The notes: generated by a model not told the origin, from the letters alone. Positions 15,468 through 59,937 are shown, numbered from the stretch's first letter. The stretch: DNA of 64,000 bases from Antennarius striatus (GCF_040054535.1 NC_090797.1:6441001-6505000); one strand, 5' to 3'. Translations and numbers: made by a program.

Positions 15468-16112
15468 TCACCCTTTTGTGAGGTCATCGTTGAAGTGGAG
15501 GAGGATGGCGGGGGGGAACTGGTCGGGGTGCAGCTGCAGCTGCTGGAGCTCTGTGTCGTTGGTGAAGACGTTGTTCTCGTACAGCGTCTTACTCATGTCC
15601 AGATTCACGCCTTCGTGTTTCCAGGTGTAGCTAAGGGCGTGGCTGTTGTAGCGCAGGTAACGCTGGAGGATCTCAGTCACGGTCTCCTCGGAACACACCT
15701 GGAGTCGCTGTTCCTGCGACGTCAGCGTGTTGATCACTCGTATCCACCGCGGTTCGGCCGACAGCAGCCCCACCTGGTAGCGATCGTCCTTCCACCAGGG
15801 CTTGCCCACATCGGTGGCCCAGTCAGACCGAGGGCCGCTGGGCGGGACGTGGACAAAGCGTCCCCTGGGGGTGTAGTAACGGTAGTAGTTAGTTTTTGGG
15901 TCCACGTATCTCAGGAGGTCTCCGGTCTCGGCGTCGAACCAGCCGCTGATGTCCTGACCCGCAACCTCCATGATGGGCAGGAGGAGGGCGTCACCTTCGT
16001 GCTGGGTCACCAGTGGGGTCAGGTCACACACTTTGCCCAGAAACGACACCCATAGGTCGGCAGCTGTGTTGTGTTCCGCCACCTCGGCCGGGGTGAAGTA
16101 CCGTTGGTCCAT
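15468..16112 (-). CDS. cyb5d1: Cytochrome b5 domain-containing protein 1, single exon, 214 aa
   Basis: CYB5D1 is a conserved protein linked to motile cilia, with an N-terminal cytochrome b5-like domain and a C-terminal ubiquitin-like region. The ORF is uninterrupted from ATG (16112) to TGA (15468). It shows the family's [79 protein letters not shown] and the terminal [13 protein letters not shown]. Its length is close to the human protein (about 228 aa, slightly longer at the N-terminus). The usual HPGG haem motif of cytochrome b5 is absent, so haem binding is doubtful. The coding region is visibly more GC-rich than its surroundings. Lack of introns contrasts with the split mammalian gene as I recall it, suggesting intron loss or a retrocopy; the intact frame and downstream AATAAA argue that it is functional. 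It points away from the plus-strand tcp11l2 gene. Confidence 0.93.
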   Translation of the reverse strand: MDQRYFTPAEVAEHNTAADLWVSFLGKVCDLTPLVTQHEGDALLLPIMEVAGQDISGWFDAETGDLLRYVDPKTNYYRYYTPRGRFVHVPPSGPRSDWATDVGKPWWKDDRYQVGLLSAEPRWIRVINTLTSQEQRLQVCSEETVTEILQRYLRYNSHALSYTWKHEGVNLDMSKTLYENNVFTNDTELQQLQLHPDQFPPAILLHFNDDLTKG

Positions 16113-16449
16113 CGCTCCCAGAACAACCTGCCTTCACACACCGAAGAAACGGATTCAATCCAGATTCAATCCAGCGTTACATAAAAGTTCAACCTCTAAC
16201 AGTTTTGCACACTTGGTATTCAACAATCTGCTGCTATATCGATCATGCACATTTTTGAATAACTGTCAATATGTACATGTTTTTTAAACAACTCTGGTGG
16301 GATTACATGTGCATGACAAAGTGACTTTGTCATTGTACAGGGACACCCTGTTTCTTTATTGTTCACATGAACAATAAACGCTTTGAATCCTTTGATAAAC
16401 GTGTTCTTTGAACCCTTCAAGAGGCATAAATAAATACAGTGAACACAAT

Positions 16450-16795
16450 ACAGTTGTCCGTCCATCCACTGACTGTACGCGATTCTGTCTGCTGTCGCGG
16501 GGTGCTGGAGCCTATCTCAACCGACTTGGGGCGTGAGGCGGGGGAAACTCCGGACATGACGCCAGGTAGAGCCAGCGGAGCACAAACAGACGAACACTCA
16601 CGCACACACTCACACCTAGGGGCAATTTCATAGTGGTCAATTCACCTGAAGCGCTTGTTTTTGGACGTGGGAGGAAGCCAGAGAACCCACGCAGACACGG
16701 GGAGAACATGCAAACTCTTCACAGAACGGGACTCGAACCTCAAGCCGCACAACTGCGGTGAGCGCTGCCCACTGTCCACCGCGCAGTTGGACAGC
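16450..16795 (-). mobile_element. tRNA-derived SINE (minus strand)
   Basis: Read on the minus strand, this begins near 16790 with an A-box-like GGTGGACAGTGGGC and a perfect B box GGTTCGAGTCC (16728-16738). The body continues with gtttgcatgttctccccg (16700s), the cctcccacgtccaaaaac segment and the tail region with ataggctccagcacccc. This is a very common teleost SINE family. It sits between cyb5d1 and tcp11l2. Confidence 0.8.
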
Positions 16796-17800
16796 GTTTC
16801 TTCATAACAACCCCATCTGCAGGTCACATCCGTACAGCCGTCCCACTTGAAGCACTGGGGGGGGGCGTACATTCTGAACGAACGGTGTCACGGGAAGAAA
16901 ATCTCCCTCGATTTGCTCATCAACTACAAACACATATATTAAATTGTTTTTAATGGTTATATATTTACATTTCTGACAGAAAATGTGAATATCAGACTCT
17001 TAAATACCCGCCGTGTGGACTATCACACCCCCTCATGAATGAAATGGTTTCGCCCTCACATCCCCGACTGCTCTAAAGAAGGACATACACAGACTAACGC
17101 AGGACGACGACGTATTCCTTTTCTCCATTCGAACACTCTTGATTTGTTTCGACACTTTCAGACTTCGGTGAGGTAAACATCACTTTTGAATATCACGTTC
17201 ATGTAACTTTAAGTTGAAGGGTTTTTTATGTTATTTTCTGGTAACTTCTATGCTTGTTTAGTTTGACTTTCTTACGGTGCAGAAGCCGTTTATAGTCGAA
17301 GTTCAAACAAACACAAAATCAACGCTGAAGTATAGCTGCAGGTAATGTCGAATAATTTAGTTTATTATATTGTCATCCCTATATATCTGTCATCCCCTAA
17401 CCACAACACGTAACAAAGACATTGGATATGATGGCTTTACGCATCGGGTAGCTCAGGTTCACCGAGGTCTCGGGCTGGGGACCGGAGGTTTGTTGGTTCA
17501 AAGCCCATATGGGCCCAAACATTGAACTTGGCAGTGCAATATATATATAGTTCATATATATATTGTATGCGATTAACAACCAGAGGAGTAATAGTAAATA
17601 AATAATTTCCTCTAGGGAAGATCGATAAAGTTGATGCCATTTCATTTCACATCAGATGTGCTTTTTTGCTCTAGATTTGAGGTTGACACTCAAAAACATT
17701 GTCATACTTTATGTGTACGTGGGGAACTTTGTGTTTATCTTCTACTTAAATCACGTGTACCCCCTTCCAACGTGTGTGTGATTTTTTTTCTTTTTTTTTT
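16796..17800. other. Intergenic cyb5d1-tcp11l2 (divergent genes)
   Basis: Apart from the SINE fragment annotated separately, no gene is supported. A donor-like cggtgaggtaaac near 17167-17179 could mark an alternative upstream first exon of tcp11l2, but nothing else supports it. Confidence 0.4.
17436..17545 (+). mobile_element. Second tRNA-like SINE fragment
   Basis: An A-box-like GGGTAGCTCAGGTT near 17448 and a B-box-like GGTTCAAAGCC near 17494 have tRNA-like spacing, followed by unrelated AT-rich sequence. The intervening sequence does not fold as a clean cloverleaf to my eye, so a SINE head is more likely than a tRNA gene. Confidence 0.5.
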
Positions 17801-17864
17801 TCGTCTATGTTCACAACAAACGTCTCCACGTTGGCCACGTGGTGGTGAGTGACGGGTGGCTGCA

Positions 17865-18008
17865 GCCAATCAGGACAGGCCTCGTCTTTGGTCAGCGTCT
17901 CCAGTGGCGCTGTGTTGTTTACACTGTACTGCAGTCAGATCCGTAGCTCACAGGGCTTTGTTCTTTCTCGGTCTCCGTTTTTTAATCGTTATTTCTTCGG
18001 TGCTAACA
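17865..18008 (+). promoter_or_regulatory. tcp11l2: Putative tcp11l2 promoter and 5'UTR exon
   Basis: A canonical CCAAT box (gccaatcag) lies at about 17865-17873, followed by GC-richer sequence and a good donor AACA|gtacgt at 18008/18009. This is a reasonable non-coding first exon for the gene whose first coding exon starts at 19406. The exact start is inferred. Confidence 0.45.
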
Positions 18009-19405
18009 GTACGTAGCACATATTTGCAATTTTCTTTTTAAAATACTTGTAGTCGATTTCTAAAAATGAAACAGCAGATGATGATGATGATGATATAGAA
18101 CTAACCACTCTGGATAATCTCAGAAAATCAGCATTTCTGTAACAGAGCTGTCAAATCGAACAGATGATATAGTGAATGTACACGGAAGTTGCACACTCTC
18201 TACACTCAGCCTTACCCCTTTAGCTATCTTGGAACCAAGAAAGCCTCAAGGGTGTGTGCTTCATTTTTGGCAACAGATAACTGAGACCAGGCATGGGAAC
18301 AAATCTACCATTGCTCTGTGTCTCAGATTATAACATAGAGGTACAGCTCATCCTATTTAAAGGTGTTCAAATAATCAAGATACATCTCCTGTTTTTAACC
18401 TACACATTATGATTGCTTTATGTGTTCATGATTGTAATGTGCAACCACCAGTGTCTTTCTTTCCTTTGTCACAATCATTTCCTGCTTTTCGACTTGTAAT
18501 CAGCCGACAACACAGAAACAGGCGTAACAAGATCACTGAAATGGTTGAGAAGGCCGTCTGTTGTCCTGTGTTGCCTTGGAGATATGGTCTAACTCAGATA
18601 GGCCTGGACACTGTCTCTTTTACCCTCAAGGAATAGAAGCTATTGTTTGAACCTAGTTGTGGAAGTTGATCTTTTTTTGTGTGTGTCCTCACTTTGAATA
18701 GCGTTAACCTCTGTTGCAACGGTAATACATTTAATTGCTATACTGTATTACTTCATGCACCATCTGTCAGTTTAATATCAAGGTGAGAATGTGTGGTTTT
18801 ATCATTTACCTTAAGGCAGCTTCGGAGGCTTCATGGAGACCAGTCTGAAGGATTTTTATTGGATCTGACTGGTGTTTTGTTACAACATGTTGACTGTCTT
18901 TGCTATAGAAACCATAGTTTAACTGGATAGATAGTGCTCCCATATGCGCCTTTAGATACCTCCTTCTAGCATACACAGGTGCAAGTAAGATAAGGCATTT
19001 TTGTTTTTTTATGTCAAATATGTTGGTAAAAAATGCATTCTGTTAGTGTCCCAGGCCTGAGGTAATTTCTTTCTGAAAAAGAAATGCTAATTTATTTCCT
19101 GAACCAGGTGGGTATTTAAAGTCATACCAGATTTTACTTCAAGGGGAATGAACTACACATTTGTCTTAGACTATTTTAGTCAACTCTAGTTGGTTCAGCT
19201 TTACTTTCATCAACATCGTTTAAAAAAAGGAAGAGTGACAAACGTTTTATGTCTGCTTTTGGAGTAAACTATCCATTAACTGACTTACTGAATTCGAGAA
19301 AATATTAGGAGTTATAGTGACAGCAGTACTTGCTGACCATTATATCAGCAAGTACTGCTGGTAAAATGGTCAAGTACAGGTTTCTAATTAGTTTCTCATG
19401 TGCAG
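18009..19405 (+). other. tcp11l2: tcp11l2 first intron (putative)
   Basis: Non-coding. A short (ATG)n run lies at about 18066-18093. No recognisable element or coding exon otherwise. It ends with the acceptor tcatgtgcag at 19405. Confidence 0.4.
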
Positions 19406-19416
19406 CTCTAACCAAG

Positions 19417-22400
19417 ATGCCTCTAAATCGTGAACGACCTGCCTCTACATCAAGTGGAAATGACCAAGGCAGTGATGTGGAGTCGTCATCGGAGGGCCGC
19501 GACAACTTGACATCAGGCAGCGACCAGGAGTGTTCTCGTGACAGTTTCACAAGCGATAGCTCAAGCAAACATTGCACACCTTCCTGTGAGTTTATGGACT
19601 TACTCTCTCTATTTCTTTGGCAAATAGTGTTTTCCGTCTCCATCAAGGGCCTTCTGGTGAATTTGGTTTCTGCTCTGTCCCAGAGTGCACTTTGAAAAAT
19701 GACATTAATAATGTTGGCCTTTTTATTTTATCAGTGTTATTGGAACTTTTATTTTCAGAGCTTCTGTTGTCATTTTTTTTATCGCTTTCCATCCACCTAT
19801 AACATTGTGCAACTTTAAAGTAGATTGTATTAGATTTTTCAAAAGTTCTTATTTCTAACTATATTTGGCTCCCACAGCAAGCCCACCAAAAACCTTAACC
19901 ATGGATGAAGTCATTGACTGTGCCAGAGACCTGTCCAATCTCAGCTTGGCTCATGAAATTGCCGTGAACCCCAGTTTCCATTTGGAGCGAAACAGTCTAC
20001 CTCATAACAGGTATACTCTAAAAAAGATTTGCATCTGTTCACCTCTTGGTCATATTTTGTCATAAAGCTAATCCTAATTTCTAGCTTGTTGAATTTGCAG
20101 TATTGTTCAAGTTATTTGAAAGTTTCATGACTTTTATTGACCGAACAAGATCCGGTCTCAGCTGATGTTACATCAGTCTGCCAATTAGCAGTGGTGTCCC
20201 GAAGCATGGCTCACATCTCGGACTTTTTTTCAAAATTTGTGTATGTGAGGGCCCACCCGGGAGCGTACATGGTGTCGCTCTGAGCCAAGCATCTTGCAAT
20301 CTGTTTGGTCATGAACAGAAAGAAATCAACAATAAAGCGTCGGAGAAAGTCCATTGAAGGAGATTAATTGTTGCAAAGCGCCAGCACCAAATGAGTTAAA
20401 CAGTGCAAATGGTTCAGAAACGTTACTAAACTAAATCCATGTTTTTTTAAGTCTTTGGAAGTTAGTTCGAGACACTGTCCACAAGGCATTCTGGGACATC
20501 CTGGAGTCTGAGTTGAACGATGACCCACCCGAGTATGGGCAAGCAATCACCTTATTGGGGGAGATCAGAGAGGTCAGCACACACAATCTGATGTTTATAA
20601 ATGTCTCTAGAGGATGCGTATAAAAGCACTAAATTCCGTGATGATTTTTTGCAAATCTTTGCAGACTTTACTGTCATTTCTTAACCCTGGTGCCAATCGG
20701 ATGAGGACCCAGATCATGGAAGTTCTGGATATGGACCTGATCCAGCAGCAAGCTGACAATGACGCTGTTGACATCCATGGACTTGCTGCTTATGTTATTA
20801 CTACCATGGAAAAATTGTGTGCACCAATTAGGGAGGAGGACATAAGGAAGCTGAGAGAAAATACCAGTAATATAGTGACAATGTTCAGGTAAGGACACAC
20901 TCCGCGTTCAGAACACACTAAGATATTATGACAGATTTGACTGTGCATTCTCTAAGAAGAAATTGTTTTGAGGTACAGGTAATCCTTAACATATGAACAC
21001 AATTGGTTTCCAGAGATTGTTTGTAAGTTGAATTGTTCATACTGTAAGTCGTTATTTATAAAATTTCAATCTATAATTGCCATTTGAGGTCATTTTCAGT
21101 GACATTTCCACTCTACATATTAAATTACTATTCCCTAAGACTTACCAGAAACAATAACGGCATAAAAACAACACAAAATAAGATACAGGAACCAGTAGTT
21201 CTGAGTTAAGTCTCTTGATTGTACCTTAGTTTTCAAAAAAATACACAGAATAATCAAGTTTCTGTCATTTCACTCAACTTAATGTCTGTCAGCCACAAAT
21301 ATTGGACTCTTAAGAGTCACTAAAAAATAATAAAAGCAGATAATTTTACTTATCTACTGTTAAGCATCATTTGTGATTCACACCATCATTTTAAATTCAT
21401 ATTAGTTCGCACGCGGTAAGATTTTGCTCCTTATAATTTAAGCGTTGAGGGGATAATCAGTGAAGCTTCTTTTACACACCAGGGAGATCTTCCGTGTGCT
21501 GGACCTAATGAAGGCTGACATAGTCGACCATGAAATAAGGAATCTGAGACTTGTGCTGCACTCAGGGGGCACAGCAGTTGAATATGAGAGGGCAACATTT
21601 CAGGACGTCCTGGACAAAATGCCCAGTGAGTCCATGAGCATGTAGTCATTTTAGTCTTTGTAATAATTTAGTGGGGAGAAAAAACCCCCAAGTAATTTTA
21701 CACTCATTATCATTATGCAGGTGCTTTGGACCACACAACCACATGGATCAAGTCTGCACTGGAGCTGCTGTTAACAAATATAGCCCCAGAGCAGACGGAA
21801 GGGCAGGGAAAGGAGCAGAAGGTGATTCCAGGGCCTTTTCAGATCCTCAACACCGCTTTTCTCACCATTCTTAGATGGGACTACAATGTGGCCCAGCTGC
21901 CTGAGGTGAGTGTTGCAAATTTGTGTATGTACAGTAATTGAAAGAGACCAAATGATAGACTATTTTGAAAGCTATTTACAAAATGAAAATTGTAAATAGG
22001 TTTACAATGAGATACCCAATGAGAAGCTATACAGATCCTGCCAGATTTATTAAGCGTGTGCAGCCGTAGCACTATTTTGAAGTTTTAAGTCTGTTATTTG
22101 TTTACCTTTAGACTTTGATGGCTGATGAGGTTCGACTACGAGAGATTCAGCAAAAGCTCCAGCAGTGTCAGGTGGTGAATGAGGTGTTGCTCATTGTCTA
22201 CAACACCATCGGGGGGCCCATCCAGGGTCTGCCCTCTCTGTCTGACCGTCTGAAGAGGATGACCAGTGTGCTGTTGGACGGAATGCACAACCAGTTAGTT
22301 GACTCCTTTTATCAACCTTAAAATCGATCATTTGTAGTCAAACAGACATTAGATCATCACAACTTATTAACTATTTACTTTACATTAATTTATCTCAAAC

Positions 22401-23003
22401 CACATATATCCTATTTTTCCTATATGCAGTAATTTTAACCTAGACGAGGCACTACAGGGTGTCAGTGCTCAAATCTGCTGTGAGCTCAATAAGACTTTAA
22501 CTGAGAGGAGCTACACTTCATTGACCCCAGAGCTGCAGGCCATTCTTAAAGGCCAGATCTGCAGTATTACTCAGAAGACCAATCCCATCCGCACTCTTGT
22601 GGGTAAGTTACATACAGAACGTGACTCTGAGCTTATTTCAGCCTTTTGCTGGACTGTAAAAATTCTATCCAAGTTGAACAGTTTAGTTTGCCATTTTCTA
22701 ACATATTTTCCGATATGTTTTTCCATTGAATTCTTTGCAGAGGATCGGGTCCAGCATTTCTTTAAGGCAGTTATCTCTGATCCCAAACCTCAACTCAAAA
22801 TTGAACAAGTGCCAGCAGGCTTGACTGCCATCAAACCTGAACTGACATCAATCGCAGCTAAGTTTATTGCCCTGATCAACTATAACAGGATTGTCTATGG
22901 ACCTTTTTATGCAGATATCATCAAGAAGCTAATTTTCAGGAGCAGCTCACCAGCAGCAGATCCTCCTCAGGACACCGCCCAGGAAGCTGTCCCCTTCAAT
23001 TAA
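19417..23003 (+). CDS. tcp11l2: TCP11-like protein 2 (T-complex 11 family), 530 aa
   Basis: A TCP11-superfamily protein; the molecular role of the -like members is poorly known. Coding exons: 19417-19585, 19878-20010, 20452-20572, 20665-20888, 21483-21625, 21721-21905, 22112-22293, 22430-22602, 22741-23003; 1593 nt in total, one TAA stop. ATG 19417 lies 11 nt into an exon with acceptor tgtgcag. The serine-rich N-terminus (ECSRDSFTSDSSSK) followed by SPPKTLTMDEV and NLSLAHEIAVN favours TCP11L2 over TCP11L1. Family motifs follow: VHKAFWDILESELNDDPPEY, ETLLSFLNPGANRMRTQI, VITTMEKLCAPIREEDI, EIFRVLDLMKADI and, near the end, NYNRIVYGPFYADIIKKLIF. Length is typical (about 519 aa in human). It precedes apaf1 in the same orientation. 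Family assignment is firm, the paralogue call fairly so. Confidence 0.9.
20973..21060 (+). mobile_element. TIR-transposon (MITE-like) fragment in tcp11l2 intron
   Basis: Begins tacaggtaatccttaacat and continues atgaacacaattgg ... tttgtaagttgaattgttcat ... actgtaagtcg, the usual terminal region of a teleost mariner-like non-autonomous element. It resembles the right end of the element at 43778-44032. Confidence 0.55.
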
Positions 23004-24900
23004 AATCAGTCTTTGGCTCAAAGAGTCGTTATGCTTTAAGACACACGTAACGCTAAAGAATTACAATGATAGTCAGGCAAGTACTGCTGTTTCAGTCTGT
23101 GTCCCACTAGTTGTTGTTTCCACCCATGGGACATGAAAAATGTAGCTTTTAAATCACTACAATCAGCAGTGAATTCAAATCATTGTAGATACAATGCAGA
23201 TGACATTTAATGACCGGCATTCTTTTTGATAATGTTCTAAAATGTATTCTTCAAACTGGAAAACCAGTTTTATAATGATTCATTTCTGAGAGTGATCCAT
23301 TTATTTGTCTGAGGTTTAACTTCTGTTATTATGGAGAGAATCATATGGAGGGAAAAAGGGTCAAAACTTTAGTGCATAAAGGATACAATAAACTTTGTGA
23401 AGTAAAGTGGAAGAACTGTTTTTTGTTTGTTTTTAAAAAATGGTATGTCCGACTCTTAATGTTACATCTATGTTATTTGGTGACCTAATTTCTTTTACAC
23501 AAATATTTATACTGATTTGAATAGTTTTAGTATCAGTACTGGTATTTTTCATCTTTGGCAAGTAGTTTGCAAAAAAATGGAGAGACTGAGTTTAGTGACT
23601 GCAGAAATGAAAACTTTTTTTTTTTTACTGTTGACATTTAAGAAAACAGAATAATAATGGGAATTTGTGAAAAATAATGTCTACAGGAATAGCTTTGTCT
23701 TGTTAAAGTCGTTTTGGTTTTTGTTTGACTATTTTGATATAGTATTATTCATATGTTGTATGGTTTTATTTAATCTGCCAGTGGACTACATGTCATATTG
23801 CCTGACTTCCTGTGTTTTATATTTTGCTGCGCTGTAGTTTAAGTATTGCTATGTTGGCTGTTATAGCATGTTAACAGGTTATATAACCTGCTAACAAAAT
23901 GAAAGGTGCTGAACTTGGTGTGTCTGAAATTCCAGTGATGCATAACGACAAGTTATTAATATATGTATATGAACGTTTACATGAAAATGTTGGAACTTGC
24001 TATGGGCTTGCGTTATACATTATATAATAAAAGTATTAAAAGAAATGTTAACAACTCTTCATTCAAGGTCACATTTTGGATGCTCTGATTGATTGATGCT
24101 ACCAAAATATAAGAACAAATCCAAGCAGTGTTTTGTTGCACATATAGTATTTTAAAATATAATTGTAGTTACAGCATGTATGTAGTTGTCAATGTGGTTA
24201 TCCTCACATGAGAAATCTAATCAGATGAGAAATATGCAAACAAAATGCAATGGAACAATCATTCCTTGTATCTCATCTTTAAATGTATACCTTCGCACTT
24301 GTCTCTTATTAGTTATTTATTATTCAAAACAAAGTTACGGTAGGCACACTGCATAAATTCAGGATCTCAATGCACAGTGATTATTTTTCTTGAAGTTACA
24401 ATCATTTAAAACAAAAACTACCGCGATATTTATATTTACAGTACATACAGTATAGTGGTGGACATTTGATTCTTTAGTTTTCATTATTTTTTAAATAGAA
24501 ATTAGTTGGACCACAAGTTGATTGACCTTTAGGTGTATACTGTTTTTCTATTTGTATTTACTCATAATGGCATTACTATGCGTCACAGTAGTGTCTTGCT
24601 GTAACTAGGCGGTAATGTTACATTTAAATGTGGCCCGGAAATATTTGGGAAAAACACAAACCGAGACTTTTGCATGCCAGCATATGCCATATTTCAACCG
24701 AAAGTATCACATATGACATCTTAGTTAGACTAAATACCGATATTTATTATCATAAAATGTGTATTTTTTATAGTTTTTTCTCCGATTATTTTGAACGCTA
24801 AAACAATTGAAAACAAATGAGTCGCCTTCTTTCCGAGGTGCACCGAAATGCAACATAATTTTCCCCAGTTACAAATTCGCTAACAGCGTGACCTCACCGG
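23004..24900 (+). other. tcp11l2 3'UTR and intergenic spacer before apaf1
   Basis: AATAAA signals lie at 23387-23392 and 24026-24031; either could end the tcp11l2 transcript. The remainder up to 24900 is AT-rich with no recognisable gene. I looked for a divergent minus-strand gene sharing the apaf1 promoter (as IKBIP does in human) and saw none. Confidence 0.55.
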
Positions 24901-24901
24901 T

Positions 24902-25117
24902 CACGTGATTTAAACGTAGCCACACAATTGGCTACTCCGTCGCACCGGGGAGTTGTTTTTGTGTTGAATGAGGAAGACCTCTTAAAAATTGGGTATAGAA
25001 CGTCAAGACAGGAATAATTGCCAGCTTGCTTATTATATTCAAAAACATTGGACTTCACATATTATGACCATATAAAGTTGACCGAACACCTTTATCGCCG
25101 AAGAAAACCCGACATTC
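24902..25117 (+). promoter_or_regulatory. apaf1: apaf1 promoter and 5'UTR exon
   Basis: A CACGTG E-box at 24902-24907 and an inverted CCAAT (attgg) at 24927-24931 precede a short GC-richer segment. A strong donor gacattc|gtaagt at 25117/25118 closes a non-coding exon. The start site probably lies about 24950-25000. Confidence 0.5.
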
Positions 25118-25495
25118 GTAAGTGTCTACTTGTGGTTCTCTCTTTGTTTCATTTTGTAGCTTGTTTCAGTGAGTAAACTTGTCGAGACAAGTACAAGCAA
25201 GCTGTCAGTCTAAGGTGCACAAGTTACGGGAAATATATAAAGGGTGATAAAGTGTATAATGAGCAATTAGCTTTATCCATGATTTACAGTGTTTATGAAT
25301 AAATTGTCCGTTATTAATTTTCCATGATATTGAAAAGAGATATCTAATTAAATTCTCAGAGCTCCATGGAAAGTCTTCCCACTTACTATAGGAAAACCCC
25401 AGTAAATGATATTGTTGACATTCAACAAAGTTCCTGGTATCTATTTTATTCATTTGCAGTGCAGCAGGGTTCCATTGGTGGTGTGTCATGCAAAT

Positions 25496-57179
<31,684 letters not shown>

Positions 57180-58600
57180 CGTCACTCCGAAAGACCAGAA
57201 ACAGAAAGAAATGAAGCATCATCCTCTTGAACAAATTGTAAAAAATTGGGATATTTCCTCTTTTGGTTCTCCAAATGTGTGATACAGCATTCTTTGAAGG
57301 TACACACTCCTCTTTCGTGCTCATGTCATCTTTACCCGAACCTGTGTTTTCACTGGACTCATTGTCGAACATCAGTTGCATTTTTAAAGACGGTTAATGC
57401 ACACAACTTTGTGCAGTGTATTAATGGATTTCAATGTGAGTTGTAGTCATGAGGTTCTAGATTTCTGTTTGAACACATTTTCCATTTATTGCCCAGCTTT
57501 ACCTTCTGAGTTCAGTTGCTTTAAAGATTCTTTAAGAAGGCTAAACTGAGAGTTGCGGTATCCCATAATTGCACAAATCTGCATTTTTACTGCACTCAAT
57601 TGCAGCGACAACTCAAAAGAGCATTTAAGACACAATCCTGTTGTAAGGCACTATCAAAACCCTAAAGTCAGTAGGGTATCCCAAATATTCCTGCTCCTTT
57701 TCTGTAGTAAATTGAGAATGGGAAACGCCACATCAAAATCAAGATGTTGAAAATGAACATTGGTGTTTGATTATCAGGCAGATCATTTGACACCTCTTTA
57801 AGAGGTAAATGCGAGCAGGTGAGCATCAGGTGAGATTTAAATAACAAATGTGAATACTGCCTTTAGGTGTGAGCATTACTTCATGTGATGTGAGAGGCTT
57901 TGTCTTCTACTGTGCACATTTATACTATGAGGATTTTGGACATTTGCATGTTCCTTTTTGAAAGCTTGTCTTTAATATGAGCTGTTTTTGAGCCTAAACA
58001 CTGCAGCCTTAATCTGAAAGGAATACTGCAGGTACCAGAGAATCACGTGCTGAATGTCATACACATTCGTTTTTAAATCCACCAGGATAGATGGTACCTC
58101 TGGTGCCCCTTTGATAAGCATTCAACATTAATGCTGAGATTAACTTTTTAATGATCTGACATTGAATTAAAAAATGTTTGAAAACCTGTGGATCTGTTTG
58201 TACATCCACTCTTTTTGTACTTTTGATCAAAAATTAAAAGTAAATGTTTTTACTGAAAAGAAATGCCTTATTTGATTTATAATTTATATTTAGAATTTCC
58301 ATTTTTCTGAAGTTATATACTATTTTTTCTTTTTAAATTTTGTTTTAGAGTCCTTTTAACTCTACTACATATTTTTAATCCAACTACTGAGCCTTCTGCT
58401 GTTCCAAGCACTTTGAAGCAGGTGTACAATCTTATATGAATTTTTTGTTCATGAGCTTGTTGTTGATCTGTGTATAAGTGTATCCTCACTTTTGATCGGA
58501 CAAGACAGAAGAGCTGATTCTTAAGTATAAGACTGAGAGGCGAGTCCAGGTCCATCTGGACTAATAAACTCTCGATGAATGGATGAATAAAAGTCAGGAT
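57180..58600 (+). other. apaf1: apaf1 3'UTR
   Basis: Sequence downstream of the TGA at 57177-57179. AATAAA signals at 58563-58568 and 58586-58591 would give a 3'UTR of about 1.4 kb. The end is inferred. Confidence 0.55.
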
Positions 58601-59289
58601 ACATATCGGAATTTTTGATCTATGCTCTGTTGTCAGTTTATTGCTGTGCTCTTTGTAATTGGTGCTTTAAATTTGTCAGTTTTAATCAACAGATTTCCTT
58701 ACATTGAAAAGTTCTGTCTTCTCAGGATGCATTGATACTATAATACGATGAGTACAATTTTAAAAAATTAAACTCTAATGATGGCATGTGTCTGACTTGT
58801 CCTTCTTCATTATTCTAAATGGATTTTCTGTATTTTGATAATGACTCTATTGGTCTAATGATTGATAAGTGAATGAATGAACGATCAGTCGCTGAACTGC
58901 TGACTCAGGATTGGTCTTGAACTTCAGTTCAGCTCCCAATGTCACCCATAGAAAATGCACACACACCTGAAATGAAATGAGGAAGAGTCATTGCCATGAT
59001 ACGTTAATCAATATGCTGTAATAATGTACTATAATAAGCCGTAAAACAAGAAAAAAGGTGTTATTTAATCTCTTTGGGTGTAAAAGCTCTTTATATTCAA
59101 GAAAGGTTGACATCTAATTAAAGCAATACGATTGTGTGTTTGATTTCCCATCCTTGCATCCATCAGCTGATTCATTAAATTTGGAAAAGGCTGAGATCAA
59201 ATTCCCACCTGAGTTTTTAGTAGCGCCTCCATCAATAGGAGAACATGCTGCCAGATGACATTTTATTCTCGCTTTGATCTCCCCAACAA

Positions 59290-59575
59290 AGCTTCAGCTG
59301 TCAGGTCTAGTCCACCTCCAGAGGATCGGCCACCGTCGGTTTCCACAGCAGATGTTAAGAAAAACTCTCATGAGGAGGCCAGCGAGTAAAGCTGCAGGGC
59401 CTGATAACATCCCTGGCTGGATATGAGTTGACTGACACTTTGAACACTGTCATAAGAGACTGTTTCAAGCCGCCACCAAGACGTCCATTATCATCTCTGT
59501 GCCTCAAAAGTCTGCAGTGTCCCATCCAAACAACAACCAATCAAACAACCACCACCCTGTGTCACTGGGTAATTC
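59290..59575 (+). mobile_element. LINE reverse-transcriptase relic
   Basis: In shifting frames it reads SKAAGPDNIPGW, ELTDTLNTVI, and AATKTSIIISVPQKSAVSHP, the well-known N-terminal RT block of teleost non-LTR retrotransposons. At least two frameshifts make it a dead fragment. Confidence 0.7.
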
Positions 59576-59937
59576 AGTAATAACAGCTGAAACTGAAACT
59601 GGAGCTGTCATCACTCATTACATAGAGATGAATTTGTGAAAAAAAGATATTTCAATACGTTTAGTGATTTATTTATTTATTTCTCTGCCCAAATTGAAGA
59701 ATTCCTTCATTTAAAATTGACTGCACGTCTTTATGTAAGGTCAGTTTATTGAGGTTTGCTCCCTCTTGATTGATTTTTGTGAGTAGCGTAGGTTTAAAAG
59801 CACATTTTTTACAGTTGCCATCATGGTCTCATCCAACTAATTCAAGAAAACCAATCATCGCCGCCAGGTCGGTAAATTCTAAGCTACCCTAGAACAGTGA
59901 CACCAGTGGACAAAATAAAAGCTTCATGACCTTGCAG

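Noticed and set aside
15405-16055. 216-codon plus-strand ORF
   Set aside because: It is the opposite-strand shadow of cyb5d1, whose minus-strand product matches a known family along its whole length.
16728-16738. Perfect tRNA B box on the minus strand
   Set aside because: Its flanks are those of a common SINE and continue far beyond tRNA length, so it is not a tRNA gene. The B-box-like motif at 17494 was treated the same way.
17101-17179. Alternative first exon of tcp11l2 ending at ggtgag|gtaaac
   Set aside because: The later exon with a CCAAT box and gtacgt donor fits better; kept only as a remark in the intergenic entry.
24900-25117. Possible bidirectional promoter with ikbip
   Set aside because: No minus-strand coding exon was found in the 1.9 kb upstream.
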